Source of the DNA: Sphaerolaimus hirsutus | Taxonomy: Eukaryota > Nematoda > Chromadorea > Monhysterida > Sphaerolaimidae | NCBI GenBank assembly: GCA_964036195.1 | Contig: OZ038453.1 | Coordinates: 25,816,352 to 25,880,351 of the forward strand | Length of the DNA: 64,000 bases | Reading direction: 5' to 3' | Part shown: positions 55,501-64,000 of the stretch, piece by piece | Numbering within the stretch: the first letter of the stretch is position 1 | Layout of the letters: each line of letters starts with the position of its first letter | Translations under genes and position numbers: made by a program | The notes under the pieces: model-generated | What the model saw: the letters and a program-made list of their open reading frames with translations, nothing else | Told to the model about the DNA's origin: nothing | Databases searched by the model: none

Positions 55501-58500
55501 CTTGGCCCAGTAATATTGCCAAATAATGACCACATGGGGCTGGTCAAAGATAAAGTCTATTGGGATCCAGCCACAGCTGTGAGTCAACGCTCGGAGTAGC
55601 CAGAAAACGGTGATGGAAATGCACAAATGCATCTGTGCACACAAGCACTGGTGCTGATGCCGCATCTTTGTAGTTCACACACACAGCAAAAAATGTGCTG
55701 GTGATTTGCGTGATCTGCGGTGAAGTGTCTTCACACAGACACTCGTAGGCACTTCAACACACTTCGCGAATTTCTGATTTTTTATTTATGTAAACAATTC
55801 AGTAATAAAATGTGTGAAGTGTTGGTGAAGTGCATTCCAATGGTGATTAGGCGTGATCAGGCTCTGAAGTGTGATCACGAGTGGTGAAGTGCCTGGTGAT
55901 CAGACATGATCAGATTCTGAAGTGTGATCACAAGGGGCACTTCAGACCACTTCAGTGCACTTCACGGGCACATTATTTGCTGTGACAGAGCCTGGTGCTC
56001 TTTTGAGCAATCGCACTGGTGCTTGCGTGTAGAACTGTGTTTGTGTTTCCGTGTTTCTGTGTTCTCAAAAAAAAAGTTTGAAAAAAAGTTTTCAAAAATG
56101 AATACCTGTGTTTTTAGGGGTTTTTTTGCAAAAAAAAATTGAATAATTCTTTTTTATTTAAGTTTTTTTTGTTGTTGTAAACACTCGAGTTTTTCTCAAA
56201 AACAGTTTCTATTACTGCATTTCAATGTGAAAACAGCAGTTTTCTTATCAAATATAGGTTTTGCACATGTTTTCACCACACGCACACATATTCATTTAAG
56301 TGTCAAAAAGTCCACAAAAATGTCCACAATGAGCACATCCACACCGTCCACAACATCAGTATCAACAAAATGTCCAATAACCAATTTATGCAGTACTCTG
56401 CAATTTTTCAATGGATGGGAGTGCACTGTATGGGGAACTACGGCATTGCCTTTGACTGTAACTATAGTTGAGCATGCTAAACACAGTCAAAGCGAACGGT
56501 ATCAATCACTTGTAATGGAACTTTTGTCACACCAAACCTTAATGGCATAAAAAAATTTTTCATCAAATTCTTTTTGCAAAAACCATCTCACTGCTGGTAA
56601 GCTGCTCACATTGGTGAAAATGTCTGCAAAAAAATCATCATGGTCCTGTAGAGTTGACACCAGCAGGAGATGTCATCTTTTGATTTGTAAGGTTTGGATA
56701 CTTATTTCGTCAAATTTTGAATACCTAATGGTCATGTTATACATATGTACATACGTACCTTATGTATGCACATACCTTATGTTGTTGAGTCCAACTGAAA
56801 TCATGTGCCTTCAATCACTTTATGAAAAAACTTTTATATGTTTTCTGTGTTTCTGTTTTCTCAAAAAAAACTCTTTTGAGTTTTCCGTGTTTCTGTGTAA
56901 AACAAAAACACAGAAACTCAATGAGTTTATGTGTTCAATTTCTGTTTTTTTACATTGTTGTATATGACACATTTTAAATATTTATTTACTTTGGGTTATC
57001 CGGGAAAACTTTGCAAAAATATTTTATTTGATTAGGTATTTATGTTGTACAGACTAAACAATAATGCAATAACTGTTCAGGGTAATGGCAGTGTGGAGGT
57101 GTGCATGCTAAATCTGGATACTAGCAAAGAAGAGTGTGTAGTTAGAAATGCAGCAGATGGAGTCTTTGCAAAGGAAAGACATGGCAGTGATCAGGTTGAG
57201 CACAAGGCAAAGGTCAGTCTCATAAAGCCCACTTACTCGATTTCCTCCTGTAGAACATACGGTGTCCTTCTACTTTTTCACAATTTTTAACAGTCCGTTC
57301 TATTGGAAGCCAATTTTTGTCTTTTTTTCCAAGTGCTGTCAAAAGTTTTACAGAGTGTTACATCACAGACAACAATTCATAAAATGACGATTCATAGAGT
57401 TAATTTAACATAACATCTTATAATAGCACAATATCACCAGACGATCTCGACAAAGTAACAGCGTCCTGTGACATTTTTTTATGAATTTCATACAATTCCA
57501 GCAGTTTTTACCCTTCTATTGGAGACACCCTTCTATTTATTTCGTGGCCCAGATAAAGTTTAAAGGGTGCACTATCTATTCGAGAATCCCCACTATTAAC
57601 CAGAGAGCAACCGTTCTATTAGAAGAAATACGTTGCGAGCACAATTTGCAAGTGGTTTGGAGGAAGGGTCAAGCCTATTACGCATCTAAACCCATTACGC
57701 ATCTAGACCTATTATAGACACATTATACCTGTAGGGGTAAGAAAGAGAGTGGGTAACCACCACCAAACTGCCCAGCTATCTATTTATCTATCTAACCCAG
57801 AGGCAAATTGTTGGCTACTTTTCCTTGAACACCCCCCTGCAAATTGCCTAGCTATCTAGCTATCTGGAGTGCTATTGAGCAATTTTATCATAATTTTCAC
57901 TCAAAATTGCTTATTTTCATATTTTTCGATTTTCACCTTCAAGATCACTAGGTCATGTGTTTTCAGCATGCTGGCGATAATTTTATGTGTGCTGGGTTTA
58001 GATGCGTAATGGGTTTAGATGCGTAATGGCACAGACCCGTTGGGAAAACGTTTTTGCGGCACGTTCGAAACGAAACGCAGAGCAACGGGCGCTCGTGGCT
58101 CGAGTTGCTGGGCCCGGTGGGCTTCAACGATTCGTCGGCTCAGCGGGCGGGCGTCAGTCCTTGCGAAGTGACCGCCGAAGATCTCAATTACGAGTTCTTA
58201 GGCCATCAGGATCCCATGTGCGTGCTCATCAAACCATCATACAAAGGTTATGATTACAATGGGGATTTAGTCCAAGTGGATTTTAGTTTGCCAAAGTATC
58301 ACTATGAAGGAGTGAATTCGGTAATTTTGATTTCTTTTTGCTGATTCACAGTTGTTAAAATATATTTATATTTACTCGAAAAATACATACGCTTGAGTAC
58401 TTTGTAAATACATACATATATATTTTAAAGTACCCCTACTCACCCGTACACCAGAGTTGTTAAAATACCGGTATTTTTGGAAAGTGTAAGTGTAAGCGTA

Positions 58501-61500
58501 AATACACATTCCAAATGTTGAGTATGGATACCAAAAGTGTAAGGTATTTTAAAAATACCTAAGAAAGTGTAAAAAAAGTGTAAGCGTAAAAAATTTTTTT
58601 GAAAGAGCTGTCACTGTTGAGCATTAGAACACACCATTGTTTTCACCTTTAGATCCATTTATTTGTCATTTTCATGCATTATTTCACATTTTACTGCCTT
58701 TTATGAAACATTTTGTACTGTAACAAATACTGTAGTGGTATGAAGTTCCCTAACAATGGCGCTTTTTCAGTGTTGATATTTTACTGATTAAGCAATGCGA
58801 TACACACTGTTTAAATGCAAGAATGGACATGCAGCTAATGTCAATGCCAGTTGACTTTGTGTCCTTTGTGAATTTCCATTGATCTTGTCCTAAAAAAAGT
58901 GTATGGGTATTTTATGAAAGTGTAAGTGTAAGTGTAAGTGTAAATATAAATACCCATTTACCCGGGTATTTCGGGTATAAGTGTAAATACACTTTCGCAA
59001 CTCTGCTGTACACATACCTTTGTAAACGTAAATGTGTACAGAAAATGTATTTTTTAGAATTGAAACTACAATTATTTGTTGCTAAAATGAAGAAGCCCTG
59101 AATAGTTCATATAGGTAATTTTCCTAAAGAAATACTAAATAGATTATCATTCAAAAATGACATATGTTATGTATTCCAGTGTAAAAATCGCTTTTAGATG
59201 TGAAAAGAACCTAGTTGTTTTTACATTTTCAATTTATAAAATACCCACTTTTACATTTTCTGGAAAAAAGTACTAGCTGTTACATTTTTCTGAGAAAAGT
59301 ATTTTATTCACATGTGATCATACATTTTCCATACTCGGGGGTGAGTAAACAAAGTATTTTACTTATACATATACTTCAAAAAGCAAAAAGTTCAGTAATT
59401 TTAACAACTCTACATGCATTTGAATTTGTAAAGTAAAAAAGGTTATAATTTAACGCCATACCTCGCAAGAGTTGGTTGTCCTACGATCGCATGGACATGA
59501 AATGCGACGTCGAAGGTTCAATGGAAACCCTCCTCACTCTTGAATACAAGGATTGGAAAACCGGACAGAGTGAAACAGACGATTTACTGTATGGTATTCA
59601 GTTTTTAGGAGACTTGGACTGGTCGAAATCCCGATTCCAGAAATACGACATCGAAAAAGTGAGATACCTACTTCAGTTTGAAAGAGTCCATACAGGCCCT
59701 GCTTACTTTGATTCAGTTGTATGTTACGATGGCAAACACCTCGGAAATAAAGTATTCAAGTTTTTAGGGATGTTTGTTTAAGCTTTTTACAGCGGCCCAG
59801 GTCGGTGACCAGTCCCTGGCAAAAATTTTTTTTTTCAAAAGTCAATAATTGGTGTATATGGTTTGTTTGCATGTCAATTAGTATAATTATAAGCAGATTT
59901 GCATCCACAAAATTGATGCAAGACTGTTACACACACTGATGCATATTCTTTGGGAGGGTTTACATTTTTTTTCTCGATTTGTCTCAATTGTCGGCATGTG
60001 TGTATTCCTTCATTTAGTGAGTACGCATGCCAAATTTCAGCTCAGACTGGTTAGTGGTTTGTATTTTTTTACGCTTTTATTTTTGTCAACACTGTACTTT
60101 TGTATTTTGAATGAAATTCCACCAGGGACCAGTCCCCAGTAGCAATAGAAATGGTCACAGGGGCCAAATGTCCCCAGTGAGAAAATTTTTTTTCAGTTAA
60201 CAAAGAATTTTTGCCCCTGTCGGGGACCAAAATTCTTTGTTTATTGAAAACAATTTTTCTCACTGGGGACATTTGGCCCCTGTCGGGGCCATTTCTATTG
60301 CAACTGGGGACCGGTCCCCAGTGGGATTTTGTTTGCTATACAAAAATAAATGAAGGAGTAACAGGAGTAATGAAGGAATGCCAAAATTGAGACTAATCAA
60401 CAAAAATTTTACATCCTCCCTAAGAATATGCATCAGTGTGTCATTCTTTTGTACATCAGCCAATTTTGATGCTGTTTCAGTATGTTGGGGTTTGGGGTTG
60501 GGGCTATAACTAATTTTTATTTGTTTCCTAGTAGAATATCCCAGTCCCGAGATAAGGTAGGTGAATTTACACGGCCGATCACACGTCCAGAAAAATTTAT
60601 TTTTTTTGTGTTGAAAAACTGGGTTAAATCAGCACAACAACTTTTGGCATCACTAATTCAACCTCAAAAAATGACTTGTACGGGTTGTGCCAATTTTTTG
60701 TAGTGTGTAACTGTCCGACTCGGCCAAAAAATGGCTGAGTTATTAAATTTCAACTGGCCAGATCGGCCATGTAACTTTGACATATTTTCATAGACCACAC
60801 TTATCTCGGAAGTGAGCAATTTTTCGAGGAAACAGAGACATAGCCCCGACGCCAAACTGCAACATACTTGAGTCGCATCAAAATTGTGCGACGTAAATAC
60901 TACACAATGTAATGACAGTAAGGTCTGGTGGACTCCCCACGAAAATGTCGCCCCCAATATGTCTGCCGCGGACGCTATTTCAACGTTTTTTTGACAATTT
61001 TCTTCATTACGTTACACTTTTTCAGATGGACCACATAAATATCAATTGGCAATGGATTCGGCACATTTGAATTTGTTTTATGGCCTTGAATTACCGTATT
61101 TCCTTGAAATACCCCCCCCCCCTTTGAAATACCCCCCTCGTTTGACCCCCCCCCCCCCTCTCGGGACCACTATGAAACAATCACCACCCCCCCCTCGAAA
61201 TACCCCCCCCCCAAATTGAGTGTAGAGGGAACGTACATGACAATAACTGTAGTTTGTGTTCTGTGTTCTGCAGAACACACATTAAAACAATGTCGGTGTC
61301 ACGTTAGAACAGTGTACATACCAAATACTTACTAATATTAGTCTACAGAACCTTATAAATGGCAGTTTTTGTTGCATTTTTCGACGTCTGCGTACGTTTC
61401 AGACGACAATTTCGTACTTGGTTTTCAAAAATTTTCTTGTGAAATAATAACCCCCCCCCTCGTTAAACCCCATCTCTCTCGGGAGGTATTTCAAGGAAAT

Positions 61501-63566
61501 ACGGTACCTGGAAAATTTGAAAAATATTATCGAATTTTTCAATTGAGGCATTTACAAATTCATTGAAACTATTTTTGGATTTTTAGTGTTTTTCTGGGGG
61601 TGGAAAAACTTTGAAAAGTGAAAAAAATTGTTTGTCATTGTTATTTGTGTGGACCCATATCATTTGGTTACACACTAAATACCTACTGTAAATTCTCTAT
61701 AATGTGACTGTCACTGCTCTTTTCAGCACATTTTATAGGGGTAACAATATTTCAGGGGTCGCATAATTTGTGAGGGTTGCATTTCAGGAGATAGACAAGT
61801 GCCAGTTCTGCCTACACGTTTTCGACCAGTTCGTGCCAATACGCAAACTCGTCCCGGTGCCGTTGACTTCGGTCATCAAATCGTCCAAGCCGGGCTACGT
61901 CGACGTCAGCTTTGAGAAGCCCGCACTAGTGAGCAACCTATTCGAACGTATTTATGTTTGCAAAGCAGAGCTCTTAAAATACTGGTATTTTTGGAAAGCG
62001 TAAGTGTAAACGTAAATACACTTTCCAAATTTTGAGCATTTACACTAATTCTTTATAATTCCAGGGAAAGTGTAAAAAAAGTGTTTGTGTTCATTTTTTG
62101 GAGAAAGTGACCCCCTGTTGAGCATAAAGAACATCGTTGTTTTCACTTTTAGATGAAAGAATCACTATGTACCAGAGTTGTTCAAATACTGGTATTTTTG
62201 GAAAACGTAAACGTAAATACCTTTTCCAAATTTAAAATATAAATACTAAAAGGTAAGGTATTTTTAAAATACCAAGGAATACGTAAAAACAACGTAAACG
62301 TAAAAATTTGAAGAAATACCCCATATAAGCAGAGCTTCTGAAAAGATCATTGTTGTGACATTTTCAACAATGTATACATGATTTGCATCCACATTTTTCA
62401 CTTGCGTTTTTTCTTCAGCAAACAAAAAATCTTTTTTAATTTTTGTCTATTTGTTAATTGGTGCTTATGGCCTCGCAGTTTAGGAAACTGAAGGATTAGC
62501 ATGCACTTCTTCAACAAAAATTACATTACTGCGAAACATCAGCAGGATATGAATGAAACAAAACAGTGGAAGATTGTATAATGCACAACACAAATACATA
62601 GGTACACACATTCCATTGTTTTACATTTACAATTGCTTGTTTACATTTATTCACAAAATTTCCACTGTCAAAAAGATGATTAGCCAACAACACAAAACTA
62701 TTTACACAAAATCAATGTGTGAATGTAGTAATTGAGCACATTTGGCAGACGCGTGGTTTCGTGTAGCTGGATTTTTACGTTTTCTGTGGTACCCGGGTAA
62801 TTGTACCAGGAAAACGTAACAAAACGTAATCGTATTTTTAGAAAACGTAAACGTAAACGTAAATATAAATACCCAAATAGCCGGGTATTTCGGGTAAACG
62901 TAAATACGTTTTTCCAACTCTGCTATGTACAATCGACAGTGTTGATATAGACCCTAGAATCACTAGTTAGCAATGACACCAAATGTTCCTAATGCACTAT
63001 GCATTATAAATACTACCTATACACTATATATACTTCATGCAAGTCTTTAACAATGCACAATGGTACAAAATTTTTTTTCAACACTACAGATTCATTTGCA
63101 ACATTTTCAGAAAAATAGTGAAAATTCAAACAGTCATTTAAAAAAAAACATTTAAAAATTTCAGCACTTTTTTCAGAGAGTTTGCCATCATCAGTCATCA
63201 TCCGAGGCAACAAAAATTTAAGCATGCAAAACATTAAAAACTATTTAAAATTGACCATGAAAATTTGAAAATGAATAATCCAATAGGACAGTTTAAAAAA
63301 ATGTTAAAGTGTTTAAAAATGTGAAGAAAAAACAATGTGAAAAGTATTTTTGGAAAATTAAAACAGGTGGAGTAATTTAGGGAAACAACCCTGAAGACAT
63401 CAAACAGCTGTATGCCAATTTCAGAGTGAAACGATCATCAGCTATTTGGTGAGAACGAAGACAGCTTCAGCTGAAACTTGGGAAACTCAACGTGCAATAC
63501 GCGAGGACGTGTTTGCACCGTTGATTGTTACAGCCACAGTTAGTGTGACTGATGACCAGGACATCG
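43481..63566 (+). CDS. Secreted multi-module fibronectin type III-like protein, at least 17 exons (3' end beyond window)
   Basis: Exons: 43481-43547, 45564-45632, 47610-47677, 47746-47795, 49269-49435, 50285-50388, 50454-50664, 51182-51449, 52443-52550, 53812-53982, 54057-54287, 55451-55578, 57081-57212, 58081-58320, 59470-59751, 61788-61928, 63425-63566. All junctions are AG..GT and phase-compatible in series, about 860 codons so far. There is a signal peptide and no transmembrane segment yet. FN3-like features: LELKVNWAPPDD with YGHNFKYVV, and twice the pair [LPC..LxLTPGE] + [PxGPVxxP] encoded by phase-1 exon pairs 8/9 and 11/12. The C-terminal part (exons 13-17) is not clearly FN3. Exon 8 carries an apparent +1 frameshift. 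Likely extracellular binding or adhesion role (inference). The final intron begins GTGAGT at 63567. Confidence 0.7.
43580..44056. mobile_element. hAT-like MITE in intron 1, 8-bp duplication
   Basis: CAGAGTTGTTAAAAGTATTC left terminus, worn right terminus TTTTAACACCTATG, flanked by GTTTAAAG (43572-43579, 44057-44064). 477 bp. Confidence 0.85.
44173..44439. mobile_element. TA-flanked MITE in intron 1
   Basis: TACCGTATTTGCTCGAAATA to GAGGAAATATGGTA, close to 42861-43128 and 51486-51756. Confidence 0.8.
44440..44730. other. Intron 1 segment, nothing recognised
   Basis: No repeat family member, frame or splice pair that I can support. Confidence 0.5.
44732..44840. mobile_element. GGTGCC...CCCAGACC inverted-repeat element (about 110 bp)
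   Basis: GGTGCCACGCCCGGACCTCG to TACAGGGTCTGGGAGTGCCC with TGTCATGTCAAGTG core. Same termini as those at both ends of intron 4. Confidence 0.7.
44948..45513. mobile_element. Compact progenitor-type element of the 31-bp array (566 bp)
   Basis: Perfectly placed inverted ends AATTCTAAAAGTCAACAAGT and ACTTGTCGACTTTTAGAATT. Internally homologous to 8024-8430 and to the array's 3' edge, with only about one array-like unit (TTTGAGCAATAAGTCAATAA region). Lies in intron 1, ending 50 bp before exon 2. Confidence 0.8.
45564..45632 (+). CDS. FN3 gene exon 2
   Basis: Lys/Pro-rich linker (GQKLPGYNFHKKNKPEKPAA), phase 1 in and out. Acceptor CTCTCAG, donor GAAAG|GTTACC. Confidence 0.65.
45654..47553. mobile_element. 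TA-MITE in intron 2, split by a 1.45-kb foldback
   Basis: Starts TACCGTATTACCTCGAATTA, ends CGAGGAGATAGGGTA; interrupted at about 45881-47330. Confidence 0.75.
45881..47330. mobile_element. Large foldback element (1.45 kb)
   Basis: TTCCCGGACAAGTTCACCAC at the left and its inverse at the right; most of the arms pair, including CCCAAACAAGTTCACCACCC, TCACAATACACCAGTGGGTG, GACCCGCTACTGCATGGGTC and CCCCAAATAAATTTC near the centre (about 46600). No coding. Confidence 0.8.
47610..47677 (+). CDS. FN3 gene exon 3
   Basis: Encodes the A/B strands of an FN3-like domain, with LELKVNWAPPDD. Phase 1 in, phase 0 out (GATGTG|GTAAAA). Confidence 0.65.
47746..47795 (+). CDS. FN3 gene exon 4
   Basis: SQYGHNFKYVVQQKDP, the C-strand region typical of FN3 domains of cell-adhesion proteins. 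68-bp intron upstream; phase 2 donor CCCCAG|GTGCCA formed by an element terminus. Confidence 0.65.
47843..48180. mobile_element. GGTGCC-type element in intron 4
   Basis: TAGTGATGTAAAGGCACCGG start, dense GGTGCC, then CCTATTTTGTCAACCTCCCA; matches 11965-12300 inverted. Confidence 0.8.
48186..48651. mobile_element. ATATAAGG MITE, uninterrupted copy
   Basis: 466 bp, TA-flanked; supplies the empty site for 4946-6236. Confidence 0.9.
48652..49020. other. Intron 4 segment, nothing recognised
   Basis: Shares CAACCATCAAAATCGGTTGA and flanks with 53200-53375, so it is part of the GGTGCC element family's flanking sequence rather than a gene. Confidence 0.5.
49269..49435 (+). CDS. FN3 gene exon 5
   Basis: Completes the first FN3-like module (NGRFLDVSRVPNGVHETILH, then SVKYQVLLEDKDGNRHPVGG). 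Phase 2 in, 1 out. Confidence 0.7.
49505..50221. mobile_element. TA-flanked CCCTTCTATT element in intron 5
   Basis: TACCGTATTTCTTCTAAAAG to GCCCTTCTATTTGAATAAAT + ACGGTA. Relatives at 42214-42550 and 57228-57632. Confidence 0.75.
50285..50388 (+). CDS. FN3 gene exon 6
   Basis: Asp/Asn/Lys-rich linker (DGSVNMTKDVDESSELKSK) with an N-glycosylation sequon NMT. Phase 1 in, 0 out. Confidence 0.6.
50454..50664 (+). CDS. FN3 gene exon 7
   Basis: Second FN3-like module end: GEHKFRVVHRRLGY and VPVSGPES. Donor taken at CCCAG|GTTATC (phase 1), which matches exon 8; an internal GTGAGT at 50622 is the alternative. Confidence 0.65.
50670..51105. mobile_element. hAT-like element remnant in intron 7
   Basis: ACAGTTGTTATATTTGAGTA with GTACTGAACTTTTTC and degenerate repeats of the CAGAGTTG family; ends unclear. 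Confidence 0.5.
51182..51449 (+). CDS. FN3 gene exon 8, apparent +1 frameshift
   Basis: Frame entering from exon 7 reads YTPKVETTFSPKGTQAAVNL and stops at TGA near 51286. The frame leaving through CACCCCTG|GT starts near 51270 and reads YDELDRSQYFAINSNQFALA onward to LPCVLDGLTPG. The length (268) is one more than a multiple of three, while the paralogous exon 11 (231) is in phase. Sequencing indel or a real lesion. Confidence 0.65.
51486..51756. mobile_element. TA-type MITE in intron 8
   Basis: GTCGTATTTCCTCGAATTAA to GAGGAAATACGGT, family of 42861-43128. Confidence 0.75.
52119..52420. mobile_element. CACAGCAAAAAATG element in intron 8
   Basis: CACAGCAAAAAATGTGTGTG to GGATCCATTTTTTGCTGTG, interior GAAGCGTGTGGAAG repeats. 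Confidence 0.8.
52443..52550 (+). CDS. FN3 gene exon 9
   Basis: F/G-strand part of an FN3-like domain: AIKVRAAKTMPDGTEKPVGP. Phase 1 in and out (ATCACAG|GTTCCA). A longer version running into SISLPRTAKKVLVKC is possible, but that tail is element sequence. Confidence 0.65.
52567..52700. mobile_element. CACAGCAAAA-type element fragment next to exon 9
   Basis: GGCGAAAAAAGTGCTCGTGA and GTGAAGTGGTC repeats, as in 55684-55986, starting within 20 bp of the exon. Confidence 0.65.
52709..53045. mobile_element. GGTGCC-type element in intron 9
   Basis: TAGTGATGGAAAGGAACTGG start region, GGTGCC repeats, then GTTTTTAGTCCATTTTGG. Confidence 0.75.
53375..53600. mobile_element. Second GGTGCC-type element in intron 9
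   Basis: GGTGCTAGCACCGGCAGCCG to CCGGTGCCTTTTCCATCACTA; the surrounding 53046-53374 has no gene. Confidence 0.7.
53812..53982 (+). CDS. FN3 gene exon 10
   Basis: ITDPEGTVRLCRKVQGIKNN then EC: two Cys, phase 1 in and out. Resembles exon 13 in Gly-Val-Cys...Glu-Cys spacing. Confidence 0.65.
54057..54287 (+). CDS. FN3 gene exon 11
   Basis: Paralogue of exon 8: YKV..SEAIICEKLPCQIALTPG. Strong acceptor TTTTCTAG 74 bp after exon 10; phase 1 in and out. Confidence 0.7.
54288..54831. other. Intron 11 segment
   Basis: GGGGTCACATTATT-type repeats (54415-54730) suggest a worn element; no gene. Confidence 0.4.
54832..55289. mobile_element. TA-flanked MITE in intron 11
   Basis: TACCGTATTTCCTCGAAATA to GAGGAAATACGGTA. 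Confidence 0.8.
55323..55438. mobile_element. Short TA-flanked MITE ending 12 bp before exon 12
   Basis: TACCGTATTTCTCGATATTC to GTAGAAATACGGTA, then GCAAAATACAG and exon 12. Confidence 0.8.
55451..55578 (+). CDS. FN3 gene exon 12
   Basis: Paralogue of exon 9: HELMVEAEPESEEPLGPVIL. Phase 1 in, 0 out with consensus donor GCT|GTGAGT. Confidence 0.7.
55684..55986. mobile_element. CACAGCAAAAAATG element in intron 12
   Basis: CACAGCAAAAAATGTGCTGG to GGGCACATTATTTGCTGTG with GTGAAGTG repeats. Confidence 0.8.
55987..57080. other. Intron 12 remainder
   Basis: Microsatellite-like TGTGTTTNTGTG runs (56030-56110, 56840-56950) and a 107-codon frame at 56227-56550 without supportable homology. Confidence 0.4.
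57081..57212 (+). CDS. FN3 gene exon 13
   Basis: GNGSVEVCMLNLDTSKEECV onward; phase 0 in and out, donor AAG|GTCAGT. An earlier acceptor at 57046 would give phase 2 and does not fit exon 12. Confidence 0.6.
57228..57632. mobile_element. CCTTCTATT element in intron 13
   Basis: TACTCGATTTCCTCCTGTAG to CTATTAGAAGAAATACG, family of 49505-50221. Confidence 0.6.
57665..58040. repeat. ATTACGCATCTAGACC foldback
   Basis: Two to three direct ATTACGCATCTAAACCC units on the left face GGGTTTAGATGCGTAAT units on the right. Related to the array at the window end. Confidence 0.75.
58081..58320 (+). CDS. FN3 gene exon 14
   Basis: 80 codons, phase 0 in and out; GRSWLELLGPVGF, ending LVQVDFSLPKYHYEGVNS. More GC-rich than its surroundings, as expected for coding. 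Confidence 0.7.
58347..59412. mobile_element. hAT-like element in intron 14 with a nested relative
   Basis: CAGTTGTTAAAATATATTTA to AAGTTCAGTAATTTTAACAA + CTCT; carries 58452-59005. Confidence 0.65.
58452..59005. mobile_element. Nested hAT-like MITE (554 bp)
   Basis: CAGAGTTGTTAAAATACCGG to CACTTTCGCAACTCTG; flanks CCGTACAC and CTGTACAC (7 of 8 match). Interior AGTGTAAGTGTAAG repeats. Confidence 0.8.
59470..59751 (+). CDS. FN3 gene exon 15
   Basis: 94 codons: SWLSYDRMDMKCDVEGSMET, ending YFDSVVCYDGKHLGNK. Two Cys. Phase 0 in and out; an internal GTGAGA after EIEK is an alternative donor, also phase 0. Confidence 0.65.
59795..60475. mobile_element. GGGGACCGGTCCCC foldback relative in intron 15
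   Basis: TCAATAATTGGTGTATATGG left and GGACCGGTCCCCAGTGG right; inner inverted pair around CCCCTGTCGGGGACC (60215). Confidence 0.7.
60476..61091. other. Intron 15 segment with unresolved exon-like signals
   Basis: A 25-nt piece 60532-60556 has strong splice signals on both sides, and TTTTTCAG at 61018-61025 precedes an open stretch. Neither fits the phase of neighbouring exons. Confidence 0.3.
61092..61506. mobile_element. TA-flanked MITE in intron 15
   Basis: TACCGTATTTCCTTGAAATA to CAAGGAAATACGGTA, reverse orientation relative to 13486-13922. Confidence 0.85.
61788..61928 (+). CDS. FN3 gene exon 16
   Basis: EIDKCQFCLHVFDQFVPIRK then a Val/Pro-rich beta-like segment; phase 0 in and out (CTA|GTGAGC). 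GC-rich relative to the intron. Confidence 0.7.
61966..62164. mobile_element. hAT-like fragment
   Basis: CAGAGCTCTTAAAATACTGG followed by sequence like 58480-58640; right end missing. Confidence 0.6.
62173..62922. mobile_element. hAT-like MITE (750 bp), 8-bp duplication
   Basis: CAGAGTTGTTCAAATACTGG to GTTTTTCCAACTCTG, flanked by CTATGTAC (62165-62172, 62923-62930). Confidence 0.9.
62931..63424. other. Intron 16 remainder
   Basis: AT-rich, no repeat family or gene that I can support. Confidence 0.5.
63425..63566 (+). CDS. FN3 gene exon 17 (last visible)
   Basis: SETIISYLVRTKTASAETWE, ending TATVSVTDDQDI: Thr-rich beta-like sequence. Phase 0 in, 1 out, consensus donor ATCG|GTGAGTG. The gene continues beyond the window. 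Confidence 0.7.
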
Positions 63567-63840
63567 GTGAGTGCGCGCACACACGCGAATGTATATTGTG
63601 CATGTGCCTGTGAATACAAACCCTCATCTAAACCCATTACACATCCTGACCAGTTACGCCTTCTAATTCAGGCTTTTCAGAAGCTCGGAGGTCATTTTCA
63701 AGAAAAATAGGACTCATTGTGACTGTGACAATTTTTATTAAAAAATCAATTCAAATGAAATCAGGGTGTTTGAAAATCATGTTTTCCATCCGTAATCTAG
63801 ACACATTATCGATCTGGACATGTTACCCAGCTATGGATTA

Positions 63841-64000
63841 GTAATGGGTCTAGATGAGTAACTTGTCTAGATGAGTAACGTGTCTAGATGAGTAACATGT
63901 CTAGATGAGTAACGTGTCTAGTGTCTAGATGAGTAACGTGTCTAGATGAGTAACATGTCTAGATGAGTAACGTGTCTAGATGAGTAAAGTGTCTAGATGA
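63841..64000 (+). repeat. 17-bp tandem array at window end
   Basis: GTCTAGATGAGTAACGT units with T/A changes, about nine copies and running off the edge. Upstream 63630-63830 has inverse-oriented fragments (CCCATTACACATCCTGACC), so this may be half of a foldback like 57665-58040. Confidence 0.85.

Noticed and set aside
56227..56550. 107-codon frame in FN3 intron 12
   Set aside because: No matching splice sites, start context or recognised domain; phase would break the exon chain.
60532..60556. 25-nt microexon with strong flanking splice signals
   Set aside because: It introduces a stop in the phase used by exons 15 and 16; kept only as a candidate for alternative splicing.
61026..61091. Exon after TTTTTCAG at 61025
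   Set aside because: Open only in phase 1, no GT donor before the MITE, incompatible with neighbours.
1..64000. tRNA, rRNA or riboswitch genes
   Set aside because: No cloverleaf with A/B boxes or conserved rRNA stretches noticed by eye; a covariance search was not possible.

Overview
The window looks like transposon-saturated genomic DNA from a metazoan. Both reliable host promoters have a TATA box about 30 bp upstream of a start-like site, and one is followed by an arthropod-type TCAGT initiator, so an arthropod is my best guess (inference only). Genes have GT-AG introns; I see no operons, Shine-Dalgarno sites, tRNA, rRNA or CRISPR. Most of the sequence is Ty3/Gypsy retrotransposon debris plus many short non-autonomous DNA transposons (hAT-, mariner/TA-, Harbinger-like and foldback elements), often nested. 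Several can be delimited to the base from target-site duplications or from an 'empty' paralogous copy elsewhere in the window.

Layout: (1) 1-3435, 3' end of a Ty3/Gypsy element, then LTR-like debris to about 4.1 kb. (2) 4.5-7.1 kb, nested TA-flanked elements with a 12-bp tandem array and its inverted partner. (3) About 7.14-18.24 kb (+) and about 42.21-31.91 kb (-) are the two arms of a large inverted duplication. Each arm carries a two-exon gene for a small secreted, very basic protein, with a 31-bp satellite array in its intron, followed by shared MITEs and a Gypsy copy. (4) The spacer holds a Polinton-like PolB N-terminal fragment inserted in Gypsy copy A, a 200-N gap, a third, directly oriented partial copy of the amplicon (21.27-26.24 kb), a mariner-like foldback element, an inverted gag fragment and a 3.5-kb hAT element with an 8-bp target duplication. 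(5) 43.4-63.6 kb holds one large single-copy gene with at least 17 exons, on the + strand and continuing past the window. It encodes a secreted protein with fibronectin type III-like modules; splice phases agree at every junction, with one apparent frameshift in exon 8. Its introns are packed with MITEs, and intron 4 has element termini exactly at both splice sites.

The three amplicon copies allow mutual dating: element insertions, a 52-bp palindromic remnant, a MITE-to-MITE recombination deletion and satellite copy number (about 72, 10 and 25 units) differ between copies. All calls come from reading the sequence and were not checked by database search.
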